Source of the DNA: Bacteroides sp. 214
GTDB lineage: Bacteria > Bacteroidota > Bacteroidia > Bacteroidales > Bacteroidaceae
Direction of reading: 5' to 3'
Assembly (NCBI RefSeq): GCF_010501015.1
Contig: NZ_QVML01000002.1
Location: 124,001-188,000, forward strand
DNA: 64,000 nucleotides
Under the pieces are notes generated by a model. The model ran no database searches. It was not told the origin of the DNA and saw only the letters and a program-made list of their open reading frames with translations. The position numbers were made by a program, and so were the translations under genes. Numbering within the stretch: the stretch's first letter is position 1; each line of letters begins with the position of its first letter. Shown here piece after piece: positions 1-8,052 of the stretch.

Positions 1-301
1 GGGCTTGATTGATAAGTATAAATGTGCGTTGCAAACTGAATCTTCCCGAAAGAATTGTACCGTTATATGTTAAATCGGCATATTCAATGCGGGTGAATAC
101 GCTGGAATCCCGTTTGGCGATTTCTGCCTGTATTCCTTTGGCAATAGCAGTACTCCAGTCATCAGCATAGCAAGAAGAGCTGATTATTAAAATATAATCA
201 GAAAACGTTTCGGCTTTGTTTCCCCTTACTGTAGAAGAAAATGAAGTTAATACAATTGATAGTAAAATGAATACTAATCGAATATATATTCTCGGAATCA
301 T
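1..301 (-). CDS. N-terminal part of a secreted or membrane sensor protein (partial)
   Basis: The first 100 codons of a gene that runs off the left edge. The product starts with a signal peptide or membrane anchor (MIPRIYIRLVFILLSIVLTS), followed by DYILIISSSCYADDWSTAIA. This resembles the start of the ABC-sugar-binding-like sensor domain in many Bacteroidales periplasmic sensor histidine kinases, where a phrase like 'vLyinSyhpgy.WsdditrGi' is usual. A kinase is therefore inferred, but only the sensor start is visible, and a stand-alone binding protein is possible. The start is fixed by a -7 box TATCTTTG (reverse strand, 308-315) six bases upstream of the ATG, so the mRNA would have almost no leader. 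Confidence 0.6.
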   Translation of the reverse strand, partial: MIPRIYIRLVFILLSIVLTSFSSTVRGNKAETFSDYILIISSSCYADDWSTAIAKGIQAEIAKRDSSVFTRIEYADLTYNGTILSGRFSLQRTFILINQA

Positions 302-522
302 CTTGTGCAAAGATATAGTTACATTACGAAAAAAATAACAATTAACTAATTTTATTTGCGTTATTAAACGTTTTAGAGGATTTCTTAGAACTCTTCCATG
401 AAGACTTACCCTTAAAATAGCTTGAGGTAGCAATGCTGAAAAAAGTATAAATATCACACAAATCTCCTTGTGGATGGGTTGTAGAATGTTAATTCGGATT
501 TGGAAATGTCGCATAAAAAAGC

Positions 523-544
523 TATCTTTAGTATAGCAAAGATA
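523..544. other. Stem-loop 1 of the dispersed element
   Basis: TATCTTT (523-529) pairs with AAAGATA (538-544) around an 8-base loop. The same 22 bases occur unchanged in copy 2 (42612-42633). Read on the minus strand, the right arm plus one base is TATCTTTG, a perfect Bacteroides -7 box, so the site could also be a promoter element. Confidence 0.55.
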
Positions 545-564
545 TACAGATAGTATATACATGT

Positions 565-604
565 AGAGGCGGGAAACAATGGGGTTTTTCGCCTCTCTTT
601 TTTT
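565..604 (+). terminator. Terminator-like hairpin inside dispersed element copy 1
   Basis: AGAGGCG (565-571) pairs with CGCCTCT (590-596). The stem can be extended inward by GGAAAC / GTTTTT with G-T pairs, and a T-run follows at 598-604. The equivalent hairpin in copy 2 has a G-C closing pair where this one has A-T, so pairing is preserved despite change. Confidence 0.65.
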
Positions 605-623
605 ACAAAACAGTCTAAAAACG

Positions 624-697
624 GTTAACACTTTTACTCGTCGTGTTAAACACCGACACCTGCCGTGTTAACCACTACCGTTATTAGCGTTAACCAC
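624..697. repeat. Phased palindrome array in copy 1 (four sites)
   Basis: Four short dyads occur in register: GGTTAACAC (623-631), GTGTTAAACAC (643-653), GTGTTAACCAC (665-675) and CGTTAACCAC (688-697). Their central TT steps are 21, 22 and 22 bp apart, two helical turns, so proteins bound to them would sit on one face of the DNA. The spacers differ in sequence, so this is an array of binding-site-like words and not a simple tandem duplication. Confidence 0.75.
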
Positions 698-1106
698 AAA
701 GTTTAAAATACTGCATCGGGAAATAGAATTCTTCGCACTGTCATTTTTGCGATATAACCAAAGCAAATGCTACCTTTTTTACGGAAACTTAAAAGTTAAT
801 ACTCCATAAATAAATCAGACTTTGATAGACTGTTGGATAGTTATATTATTATACATATAAATCAATAATAACGGGCTGTTTGAGCTGCAAAAAAGAGAGG
901 AAACAGACAAAAAGAGTGCTAAAGAAAAAATGAAAGCATCTTATAGTAATTATTCTGTGGAAATTCAAAACAGCTTCTTAATGTTTAGCTGTTTTTGGTA
1001 GAATCAAAAATAATTTTAATATTTGCAGTCTGAAATAAGTTTAACTCACTAAAAGCAAATGCCTATTGATATACCATTACTCTAAATCAATACTATAATT
1101 AGAGAA

Positions 1107-1700
1107 ATGATGGAAATATGTACAAGTATGACTGACGAAGCGTTGGTAGTACTTTATGCAAAAGGGGAAAATAAGGCATTTGATATACTCCTTAATCGTC
1201 ATAAAAATAAATTGTATTCCTACATCTATTATTTAGTGCAGGATGCAGACCTTGCAGAAGATATCTTTCAAGAGACCTTCATGAAGGCTATTGTAACTAT
1301 TCGAAAAGGGAAATACAATGAAAATGGAAAGTTTCCCGCATGGATTAGCCGCATCGCTCACAATATGATAATCGATCACTTCAGACAAGAGAAAAACAAC
1401 AATGTAGTTACGGGAGATATTTCGGATATGGGACTGTTGAACTCTATTGTGTTTGCCGAGAAAGCGATTGAGCATAGCATTATCAATGATCAAATATTAG
1501 GAGATGTGCGTAAACTCATCGATTATTTGCCCGATGAACAACGTGAGGTGGTATGGATGCGCTTTTATCAAGATTTAAGTTTTAAGGAAATAGCCGAAGC
1601 AACAGGTGTAAGCATTAATACTTCTTTAGGGCGTATGCGTTATGCTATCATTAACCTCCGCAGAATGGCCGAAAAGAGTGGGGTTGTGTTAATGGATTAA
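1107..1700 (+). CDS. ECF-type RNA polymerase sigma factor
   Basis: A 197-residue sigma-70 family protein of extracytoplasmic-function size. Region 2 spans roughly residues 20-95 with the typical DLAEDIFQETFMKAI segment (48-62). Region 4 spans about 135-187, with DEQREVVWMRFYQDLSFKEI then a helix-turn-helix (EATGVSINTSLGRMRYA). It should direct RNA polymerase to a specific promoter set. No anti-sigma gene with a membrane segment follows; the next gene encodes a 60-residue protein. Alternative starts are the second ATG (1110) and the ATG at 1128 (MTDEALV), which fits other family members equally well. Confidence 0.9.
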   Translation: MMEICTSMTDEALVVLYAKGENKAFDILLNRHKNKLYSYIYYLVQDADLAEDIFQETFMKAIVTIRKGKYNENGKFPAWISRIAHNMIIDHFRQEKNNNVVTGDISDMGLLNSIVFAEKAIEHSIINDQILGDVRKLIDYLPDEQREVVWMRFYQDLSFKEIAEATGVSINTSLGRMRYAIINLRRMAEKSGVVLMD

Positions 1701-1810
1701 CAGGCAGTATTATTGATGTTAATAAAACACAAAAGCGAATAGCTGGAAGAGGGTAGCCTATACTAAAAAACATAAACATTCGTTTATAAGGTATATTTGA
1801 TAAAATAAGT

Positions 1811-1993
1811 ATGCCTATGAAAAAAAGAACTACTACTTCTCTATCCACAAATATCTCTGGTAAAGCAACAGAAAAGCATAAGTTTCCTATGGCTCCAAGT
1901 GAGCGAACTATATTGCTTTTGAAACTTTTTGCGCGGAACTATCATGTGGAATCCGAACTTCCTGCAGGAATGCAAGGAGTTGTGCTGAGTTAA
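1811..1993 (+). CDS. Small conserved-looking protein downstream of the sigma factor
   Basis: A 60-residue protein that is basic at its start (MPMKKRTTT) and has no membrane segment. The second half reads PSERTILLLKLFARNYHVES then ELPAGMQGVVLS, which resembles small unnamed proteins found near such sigma factors in Bacteroides, from memory only. Its position 110 bp after the sigma factor and in the same direction suggests cotranscription, and a regulatory partner role is possible but unproven. The alternative start is the second Met (1817). The downstream rpe has its own promoter. Confidence 0.55.
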   Translation: MPMKKRTTTSLSTNISGKATEKHKFPMAPSERTILLLKLFARNYHVESELPAGMQGVVLS

Positions 1994-2007
1994 TAAAAAG
2001 AAATTCA

Positions 2008-2015
2008 TACCTTTG
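2008..2015 (+). promoter_or_regulatory. -7 box of the rpe-comEC unit
   Basis: TACCTTTG, a perfect match to the Bacteroides -7 consensus TAnnTTTG, ends 26 bases before the rpe ATG. Confidence 0.6.
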
Positions 2016-2041
2016 TGGAGTATATTAAAAGATAAAAGAAT

Positions 2042-2698
2042 ATGGCTCCATTAATAGCTCCTTCCGTACTATCTGCTGATTTTGCGCATTTGTCGGACGA
2101 TATACGTATGATTAATCATAGTGTTGCCGATTGGATACACCTTGATGTGATGGATGGAGTCTTTGTTCCTAATATTTCTTTTGGTTTTCCGGTGATGACA
2201 TCAATAGCCTCGTTGACCGAGAAACCGCTTGATGTACATTTGATGATTGTAAATCCCGAAAAATTTATTCCTCAGGTAAAGGCGTTGGGTGCGCATGTGA
2301 TGAATGTGCATTACGAAGCATGTACACATCTGCATCGTGTAGTACAACAAATACGCGACGCGGGAATGGAACCTGCCGTAACCATTAACCCTGCTACTCC
2401 GGTATCATTGTTGAAAGATATTATTCAAGATGTTTATATGGTGCTTGTTATGAGTGTTAATCCGGGTTTTGGCGGGCAAAAATTCATAGAACATTCTATT
2501 ACAAAAATTCAAGAATTGCGCGAATTGATAGAGGTAACCGGCTCCAAAGCACTGATTGAAGTGGATGGTGGTGTAAACCTTGAAACGGGCAAACGATTGG
2601 TAGCCGCAGGTGCTGATGTGTTGGTGGCTGGCAATGCGATTTTTGCTAACGAAAATCCTACGCAACAAATTCTTGAGTTAAAAAGTCTCAGCCGCTAG
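2042..2698 (+). CDS. rpe: Ribulose-phosphate 3-epimerase
   Basis: Interconverts ribulose-5-phosphate and xylulose-5-phosphate in the non-oxidative pentose phosphate pathway; cytosolic TIM barrel. The 218 residues match the family length. Visible signatures are SADFAHL near residue 11, HLDVMDGVFVPN (33-44, with a metal and catalytic Asp), DVHLMI (64-69), the phosphate loop VNPGFGGQKF (about 140) and EVDGGVN with the second catalytic Asp. It is followed after 5 bases by comEC, so the two are probably one transcript. Confidence 0.96.
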   Translation: MAPLIAPSVLSADFAHLSDDIRMINHSVADWIHLDVMDGVFVPNISFGFPVMTSIASLTEKPLDVHLMIVNPEKFIPQVKALGAHVMNVHYEACTHLHRVVQQIRDAGMEPAVTINPATPVSLLKDIIQDVYMVLVMSVNPGFGGQKFIEHSITKIQELRELIEVTGSKALIEVDGGVNLETGKRLVAAGADVLVAGNAIFANENPTQQILELKSLSR

Positions 2699-2703
2699 AG
2701 CTT

Positions 2704-4806
2704 GTGAACAACACCATTGGGCAACTTGCCAAGTATCCTTTCTTACGTATTTTGTTGCCCCTTGCACTTGGTGTTGCGTGTGGTAATTATCTCTTCTTTG
2801 TACACAGTGGTGGCTCGAATTTTTCTCCTTTGTGGCTGATCTGTTTGTTTCTTCTGCTGCCGTTTGGATACTTGCTTTTTAAGCGATATGCACAGCGATG
2901 GCTGTTTGGCGTGATGGTATTCATCTTCTTTCTTGCTTATGGATTTATTGGAATACAACAACAACTACATGAAGCAAATTACACTTTTCCAACCGAAGAA
3001 GTTGTTTATAAAACAATAATAACACAAAAGCCAGAACGGAAAGAACGTAGTTTGCTTTGCCGGGCAACGGTTCGGGAGGTATACGATTCTATGGAGCCTT
3101 CCTCTGTAAATCGTAAAGTATTACTCTATTTCTCTCTTGATTCGGCAGCGAATGAGATAAAGGCAGGCGATGTGTTGCTGCTAAGTACCCGTCTGGCACT
3201 CCCTGAATTGAATAATAATCCCGAAGAATTTGATTACCCCCGTTATCTACTTCACAAAGGAATAAGTGCTACAGGATTTATTTCTGCAGGTAAATGGAAA
3301 ATAATAAACCACCAACCCTCAACTACTCTTCGTTCAAGGGCGCAGGAGTGTCGTGATAATCTGGTGAACATCTATCGCGCGTTGGGCTTTGAGGGCGAGC
3401 AACTAGCTATTCTTTCGGCACTTACGGTGGGTTATAAAGAAGAACTTTCTGCCGATGTACGCGAAGCGTTTTCTGTAGCGGGAGTCAGTCATGTGCTTGC
3501 GGTATCGGGGCTACACGTTGGTTTTATTTTCCTGTTGCTTAGTGCGTTGTTGCGGTTATTTCCGCAGAGGAATAGGTTGCTGTTGTTGCTGTGGGCAGGT
3601 GTTGCTGTTGCTCTGTTATGGGTATTTGCCTTTCTTTCCGGCTTGTCTCCATCGGTAGTTCGTTCGGTGAGTATGTTTACGTTGTTTGTAATTGCCAAGG
3701 TAAGCTTAGCTCGAACACTCACCATGAATTCATTACTGATGGCTGCAGTAGGGATGTTATTATATAATCCTTCTTGGCTGTTTGATGTCGGCTTTCAACT
3801 TTCTTTCTTGGCGGTAGCAGGCATTGTGCTGATAAATCCGTTGTTGTATGGTAGGTTTACAATTAAGAATCGTTTCTTTGACTATTGCTGGAACTTAATA
3901 TCTATGTCTGTTGCTGCTCAGCTGGTTACAGCGCCACTTGTGGCTTTTTATTTCTCCTATTTCTCTATTTATTTTTTATTGGCGAATTTATTGGTTATTC
4001 CGCTGGTTACTTTAATTGTGTATGTGGCATTGCTTATGCTGGTATTAACTCCTTTGTTTACGATTCAATTACTTGTAGCGAAGATAAATCTGCTACTGCT
4101 TGGGTGGTTGGCTACGATTGTGCGGTGGGTGGAAAATCTGCCCATTGCTTCGATTGATAATATCTGGCTTTCTCGTGTGGAAATATTCGGTTTTTACTTT
4201 TTACTTCTTCTCTTTTTAATCTATATAAAGAGCAAGCAGCCACGGTTGCTTTTGGTATGTATGGCGGGTACTTTCTGTTTGCTCTCTTTCCGCTATTGGA
4301 ATACGCTTGAAAACAAACCTCGCAAAAGTATTGTATTCTATAATATAAGGAACTGTCCGGCTGTTCATTGTGTACTACCCGGTAGCGAGTCGTGGGTGGC
4401 TCTTGCCGATACGAACTCGCATGCAAAGACCTTTCTTAAGCAAACGGCCAAATATAGAAATAGGTTGCGACTTGCCGAACCAACGTTCGTGCATGCAGAC
4501 TACAATGATTCTTCTTTTCAGCGGAGAGATGACTTTTTGCTTTTTGGTAAGAAAAAATGCTGTTTTGTTTACGATAATCGGTGGCGTTACAAAGAAACTG
4601 ACCGGAAGTTACATATAGATTACCTCTATCTGTGTAAAGGTTATACTGGAAAGGTTGAAGAATTGCTGTGTGTTTTCAATGTTAAGCAACTTATACTTGA
4701 TGCATCCCTTGCCGAATGGCGTAGAGCAAAGTTTGAAGAAGAGTGTGAACAACTGGGAGTTGAGACGCTTTCTTTGGCTAATGGAACCTCTATTGTTTAT
4801 CTTTAG
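2704..4806 (+). CDS. ComEC/Rec2-family membrane protein
   Basis: A 700-residue integral membrane protein with an N-terminal DUF4131-like region and a ComEC competence domain containing VAGVSHVLAVSGLHVGFIFL (about residues 258-277) and many membrane segments up to about residue 540. Family members form the inner-membrane DNA-uptake channel. The C-terminal 160 residues are soluble and lack the metallo-beta-lactamase HxHxDH motif of full-length ComEC, as is common in this phylum. The start is GTG, five bases after the rpe stop. Whether it takes part in DNA uptake here is unknown. Confidence 0.88.
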   Translation: MNNTIGQLAKYPFLRILLPLALGVACGNYLFFVHSGGSNFSPLWLICLFLLLPFGYLLFKRYAQRWLFGVMVFIFFLAYGFIGIQQQLHEANYTFPTEEVVYKTIITQKPERKERSLLCRATVREVYDSMEPSSVNRKVLLYFSLDSAANEIKAGDVLLLSTRLALPELNNNPEEFDYPRYLLHKGISATGFISAGKWKIINHQPSTTLRSRAQECRDNLVNIYRALGFEGEQLAILSALTVGYKEELSADVREAFSVAGVSHVLAVSGLHVGFIFLLLSALLRLFPQRNRLLLLLWAGVAVALLWVFAFLSGLSPSVVRSVSMFTLFVIAKVSLARTLTMNSLLMAAVGMLLYNPSWLFDVGFQLSFLAVAGIVLINPLLYGRFTIKNRFFDYCWNLISMSVAAQLVTAPLVAFYFSYFSIYFLLANLLVIPLVTLIVYVALLMLVLTPLFTIQLLVAKINLLLLGWLATIVRWVENLPIASIDNIWLSRVEIFGFYFLLLLFLIYIKSKQPRLLLVCMAGTFCLLSFRYWNTLENKPRKSIVFYNIRNCPAVHCVLPGSESWVALADTNSHAKTFLKQTAKYRNRLRLAEPTFVHADYNDSSFQRRDDFLLFGKKKCCFVYDNRWRYKETDRKLHIDYLYLCKGYTGKVEELLCVFNVKQLILDASLAEWRRAKFEEECEQLGVETLSLANGTSIVYL

Positions 4807-4858
4807 GCTGGTTTATAAAGATATTCCTTTATCTTTGCACCACTTTTAATACAAGGTT

Positions 4859-5878
4859 ATGCTTACAAAAGTTATCGCACAAGCAAATATAGACCGTTTT
4901 GAAAAATGGTTTAACCGTGCAGAGAATATTGTTATCGTTTCTCATATTTCACCAGATGGAGATGCAATAGGCTCTTCACTTGGACTGAAACATTTTTTGG
5001 CATCACAAGATAAGAGTGTGAGTGTTATTGTTCCCAATGAGTTTCCTGACTTCTTGAAATGGATGCCTGGCAGTCACGGTGTTATTTTCTACAATTGGCA
5101 TAAGGAATCGGCTAACAGGTTATTGGCCGAAGCGGACATTATTTGCTGTTTGGATTTTAATGTATTGTCGCGCATAGGGAATATGGCCGACGCTGTAGCC
5201 GCTTCTCCTGCTCGGAAAATATTAATAGACCATCACTTAGAACCGGATGACTTTTGTCAGATAACCATTTCGCACCCCAATATATCCTCAACTTCCGAAC
5301 TTGTGTTCCGTTTAATTTGCCGTATGGGCTACTTTGAAGATATTAACAAAGAAACCGCAGAGTGCATTTATACCGGCATGATGACAGATACGGGTGGTTT
5401 TACTTTCAATTCCAATAAACAGGAAATTTATTTCATCATCAGCGAATTGTTAAGTAAAGGCATTGATAAAGACGAAATCTACAGAAAGGTGTACAATACT
5501 TATTCTGAAGCACGTCTCAGGCTTATGGGATATATGCTTACCAATATGCATACATATCCTGAATATCATGCAGCATTGATAACACTTACCAAAGAGGAAC
5601 AGCGGCGATTTGACTATGCGAAAGGCGATAGTGAAGGTTTTGTGAATATTCCTCTTTCTATAAAAGGAGTGGTTTTTACTTGCTTCCTGCGCGAAGATAC
5701 AGAGATTGATCAAATAAAAGTTTCGCTACGTTCCGTAGGGAAGTTTCCATGCAATAAAGTTGCTGCGGAGTTCTTTAATGGCGGAGGACATTTGAATGCC
5801 TCGGGAGGTGAATTTTTTGGTACAATAGAAGAGGCGAAACGGCTCTTTGAACAAGCATTGGAGAAATACAAGCCTTAG
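4859..5878 (+). CDS. DHH-family phosphoesterase, NrnA-like (nanoRNase / pAp phosphatase)
   Basis: A 339-residue DHH/DHHA1 protein. The metal-binding motifs are SHISPDGDAIGSS (29-41), a CLDF Asp at about 99 and IDHH (123-126). The C-terminal DHHA1 domain carries the glycine-rich GGGHLNASGG. NrnA-type enzymes degrade 2-5 nt RNA fragments and dephosphorylate 3'-phosphoadenosine 5'-phosphate; the specific activity here is inferred from architecture. A -7 box TATCTTTG at 4830-4837 gives it its own promoter after comEC. Confidence 0.88.
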   Translation: MLTKVIAQANIDRFEKWFNRAENIVIVSHISPDGDAIGSSLGLKHFLASQDKSVSVIVPNEFPDFLKWMPGSHGVIFYNWHKESANRLLAEADIICCLDFNVLSRIGNMADAVAASPARKILIDHHLEPDDFCQITISHPNISSTSELVFRLICRMGYFEDINKETAECIYTGMMTDTGGFTFNSNKQEIYFIISELLSKGIDKDEIYRKVYNTYSEARLRLMGYMLTNMHTYPEYHAALITLTKEEQRRFDYAKGDSEGFVNIPLSIKGVVFTCFLREDTEIDQIKVSLRSVGKFPCNKVAAEFFNGGGHLNASGGEFFGTIEEAKRLFEQALEKYKP

Positions 5879-5998
5879 TGGAAAGGTTAAAAGAATAAAT
5901 CTAAAAGTTAAAGGAATAGAACAATTCATAGTGAGCTTTCTAACTTTCAACGAAATAAATAATTTTGCACTGTACTTTAAGTATATACACAACCATAT

Positions 5999-6613
5999 AT
6001 GAAAAAACTTATTTCATTATTTCTTCTTATCACAGTTTTTGGGGTGATAACACAATCTTGCAACGATGGAGTAACTTATGCTGAGCAACAAGCAGCCGAG
6101 AAAAAACTGATTCGTAAATATATTGCTGATAATAATATCAAGGAAATTTCCCAAGAAGAATTTGAAAAAGACACCGTAACCAATGTGGCCGAGAATGAAT
6201 ATGTTCTCTTCTCCAACGGAGTCTATATGCAAATAGTAGACAGAGGTGACGGAGATACAATCAGAACACGTGATGAAATATTGGTTCGTTATGCGGAAGT
6301 TGATATAGAAACTGGTACTGAAACGTTTGCTTCTAATTATGACTTCGCTAATTACGTGGATGCTTTTTACTATACGGAATATGGTACTTCTATTTATGGA
6401 CAATTCTCTGAAACTTGGTTGGTAAGTAGCTACTATTATTATTTAGGATACACCATGTCTACGGCTGTGCCAGAGGCTTGGCTGATTCCTTTGAAGTATA
6501 TTAAAGACAACGCACATGTGAAACTAATTGTGCCGCATAAAGTTGGCCATGAATATGCACAATATTATGTAACGCCTTTTTTCTATGATATTCGTAAATA
6601 TCAGATTAGATAA
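5999..6613 (+). CDS. DUF4827 lipoprotein (FKBP-like)
   Basis: A 204-residue lipoprotein. The signal peptide ends in a lipobox-like sequence (VITQSC, Cys at about residue 21), predicting export and lipid attachment. The rest (GVYMQIVDRGDGDTI, ILVRYAEVDIETG, SYYYYLGYTM, VKLIVPHKVGHEYAQ) matches the DUF4827 family of Bacteroidales, thought to have an FKBP-like fold, though no prolyl isomerase activity is established. A -7 box TAATTTTG lies at 5960-5967. It is followed 18 bases later by the glmM-type gene. Confidence 0.82.
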   Translation: MKKLISLFLLITVFGVITQSCNDGVTYAEQQAAEKKLIRKYIADNNIKEISQEEFEKDTVTNVAENEYVLFSNGVYMQIVDRGDGDTIRTRDEILVRYAEVDIETGTETFASNYDFANYVDAFYYTEYGTSIYGQFSETWLVSSYYYYLGYTMSTAVPEAWLIPLKYIKDNAHVKLIVPHKVGHEYAQYYVTPFFYDIRKYQIR

Positions 6614-6631
6614 TTTCAAAAAAACAGCTTA

Positions 6632-8023
6632 ATGACACTGATAAAATCCATTTCGGGTATTCGCGGAACAATCGGCGGACAGGTAGGTGAAGGTTTAAAT
6701 CCCCTGGATATTGTAAAGTTTACTTCAGCATACGCAACCCTTATACGTAGAACTTGTACAGCAACAAGCAATAAAATTGTAGTAGGAAGAGATGCACGTA
6801 TCTCGGGTGAAATGGTCAATAACGTTGTAGTTGGAACTCTCATGGGAATGGGTTGGGATGTTGTTGATATTGACTTGGCGTCTACACCAACTACCGAACT
6901 GGCAGTAACAATGGAGGGCGCTTGCGGAGGTATTATTCTTACAGCTTCGCATAATCCAAAACAGTGGAATGCATTGAAGTTGCTCAATGAGAAAGGTGAA
7001 TTTCTAAACGATGCGGAAGGAAAAGAAGTATTGCGCATAGCCGAAGCCGAAGAGTTTGAATACGTTGATGTAGATGCAATTGGTTCTTATCGTAAAGATC
7101 TTACTTACAATCAAAAACATATAGATAGCGTACTCGCATTGAAATTAGTAGATGTTGAGGCCATAAAGAAAGCTAATTTCCGTGTAGCAATTGATGCGGT
7201 AAATTCGGTAGGGGGTATCATCCTTCCTAAACTGTTGGAGCAGTTAGGCGTGAAACATATAGAGAAGTTATATTGTGAACCTACGGGCAACTTTGCGCAC
7301 AATCCCGAACCATTAGAGAAGAATCTTGGTGATATCATGAGTCTGATGAAAAGTGGAAAAGCCGATGTTGCGTTTGTGGTCGACCCTGATGTAGATCGTT
7401 TAGCGATGATTTGCGAAGACGGAACCATGTATGGCGAAGAATACACTTTGGTTACTGTGGCCGATTATGTGTTAAAACATACCCCTGGAAACACTGTCTC
7501 TAATCTAAGCTCTACCCGTGCGCTACGTGATGTGACCCGCAAATATGGTATGGAGTATTATGCTTCGGCAGTAGGCGAAGTTAATGTAACTACCAAAATG
7601 AAGGAGGTTGGTGCTGTGATAGGTGGAGAAGGAAATGGCGGAGTGATTTATCCCGAAAGTCATTATGGACGAGATGCACTGGTGGGTATTGCTTTGTTCT
7701 TGAGTCACTTAGCACATGAAGGAATGAAAGTAAGTGAGCTGCGGGCTACATACCCTCCTTATTTTATTGCAAAGAACAAGGTAGATCTAACACCCGACAT
7801 TGATGTGGATGCAATTCTTGCCAAAGTAAAAGAAATCTTTAATAAAGAAGAAATCAACGACATTGATGGCGTAAAGATAGATTTTCCGGAAAAGTGGGTG
7901 CACTTGCGTAAGAGCAACACCGAACCAATCATTCGTGTGTATAGCGAAGCTTCGACCATGCAGGCTGCCGAAGAAATTGGGCAACAGGTAATGGATGTTA
8001 TAACAGATTTGGCGAAAAAATAA
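6632..8023 (+). CDS. glmM: Phosphoglucosamine mutase (phosphohexomutase family)
   Basis: Converts glucosamine-6-phosphate to glucosamine-1-phosphate on the way to UDP-GlcNAc for peptidoglycan and lipid A. The 463-residue four-domain alpha-D-phosphohexomutase shows the active-site serine loop TASHNP (104-109, Ser106), the Mg-binding DPDVDR, the sugar loop GGEGNGGV and the phosphate-binding RKSNTEPIIRVYSEA near the C-terminus. The GlmM assignment rather than phosphomannomutase rests on overall resemblance to Bacteroides GlmM and is less certain than the family. It converges on queA with only about 30 bp between stops. Confidence 0.88.
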   Translation: MTLIKSISGIRGTIGGQVGEGLNPLDIVKFTSAYATLIRRTCTATSNKIVVGRDARISGEMVNNVVVGTLMGMGWDVVDIDLASTPTTELAVTMEGACGGIILTASHNPKQWNALKLLNEKGEFLNDAEGKEVLRIAEAEEFEYVDVDAIGSYRKDLTYNQKHIDSVLALKLVDVEAIKKANFRVAIDAVNSVGGIILPKLLEQLGVKHIEKLYCEPTGNFAHNPEPLEKNLGDIMSLMKSGKADVAFVVDPDVDRLAMICEDGTMYGEEYTLVTVADYVLKHTPGNTVSNLSSTRALRDVTRKYGMEYYASAVGEVNVTTKMKEVGAVIGGEGNGGVIYPESHYGRDALVGIALFLSHLAHEGMKVSELRATYPPYFIAKNKVDLTPDIDVDAILAKVKEIFNKEEINDIDGVKIDFPEKWVHLRKSNTEPIIRVYSEASTMQAAEEIGQQVMDVITDLAKK

Positions 8024-8052
8024 TTTCTCGCCATCTCTTTCTTATCTTGATG

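Larger units (their letters stand above)
478..858 (+). repeat. Dispersed intergenic element, copy 1
   Basis: This stretch matches 42567-42967 in the same orientation. The left about 130 bp are closely similar (shared GATTTGGAAAT, TATCTTTAGTATAGCAAAGA, GATAGTATAT, GAGGCGGGAAAC, TTTTTCGCCTC). The middle is an array of four palindromes spaced 21-22 bp apart, and the right end (about 838-858) is AT-rich and identical in both copies. The copy is about 20 bp shorter than copy 2, which is one palindrome unit fewer. No ORF and no terminal inverted repeat is visible. It lies between the divergent sensor gene and the ECF sigma factor. Confidence 0.8.
302..1106. other. Long intergenic region with a dispersed element and an isolated stem-loop
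   Basis: No gene-sized ORF with coding character is seen. The region holds the -7 box of the left-hand gene (308-315), copy 1 of the dispersed element (478-858), and a further stem-loop at 967-996 (AAAACAGCT / AGCTGTTTT with a following T-run) that could end a short transcript. The last 100 bp before the sigma factor is AT-rich and must contain its promoter, but only an imperfect -7 box (AATATTTG, about 1018-1025) is visible. Confidence 0.6.

Noticed and set aside
624..697. CRISPR-like regular repeats (also 42709-42806, 11256-11332, 29549-29658)
   Set aside because: Repeat words are 11-14 bp with 8-11 bp spacers, or plain tandem units; far shorter than CRISPR repeats and spacers, and no cas genes are present.
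478..858. Dispersed element as a classical MITE
   Set aside because: No terminal inverted repeats and no target-site duplication were found at the edges of either copy.
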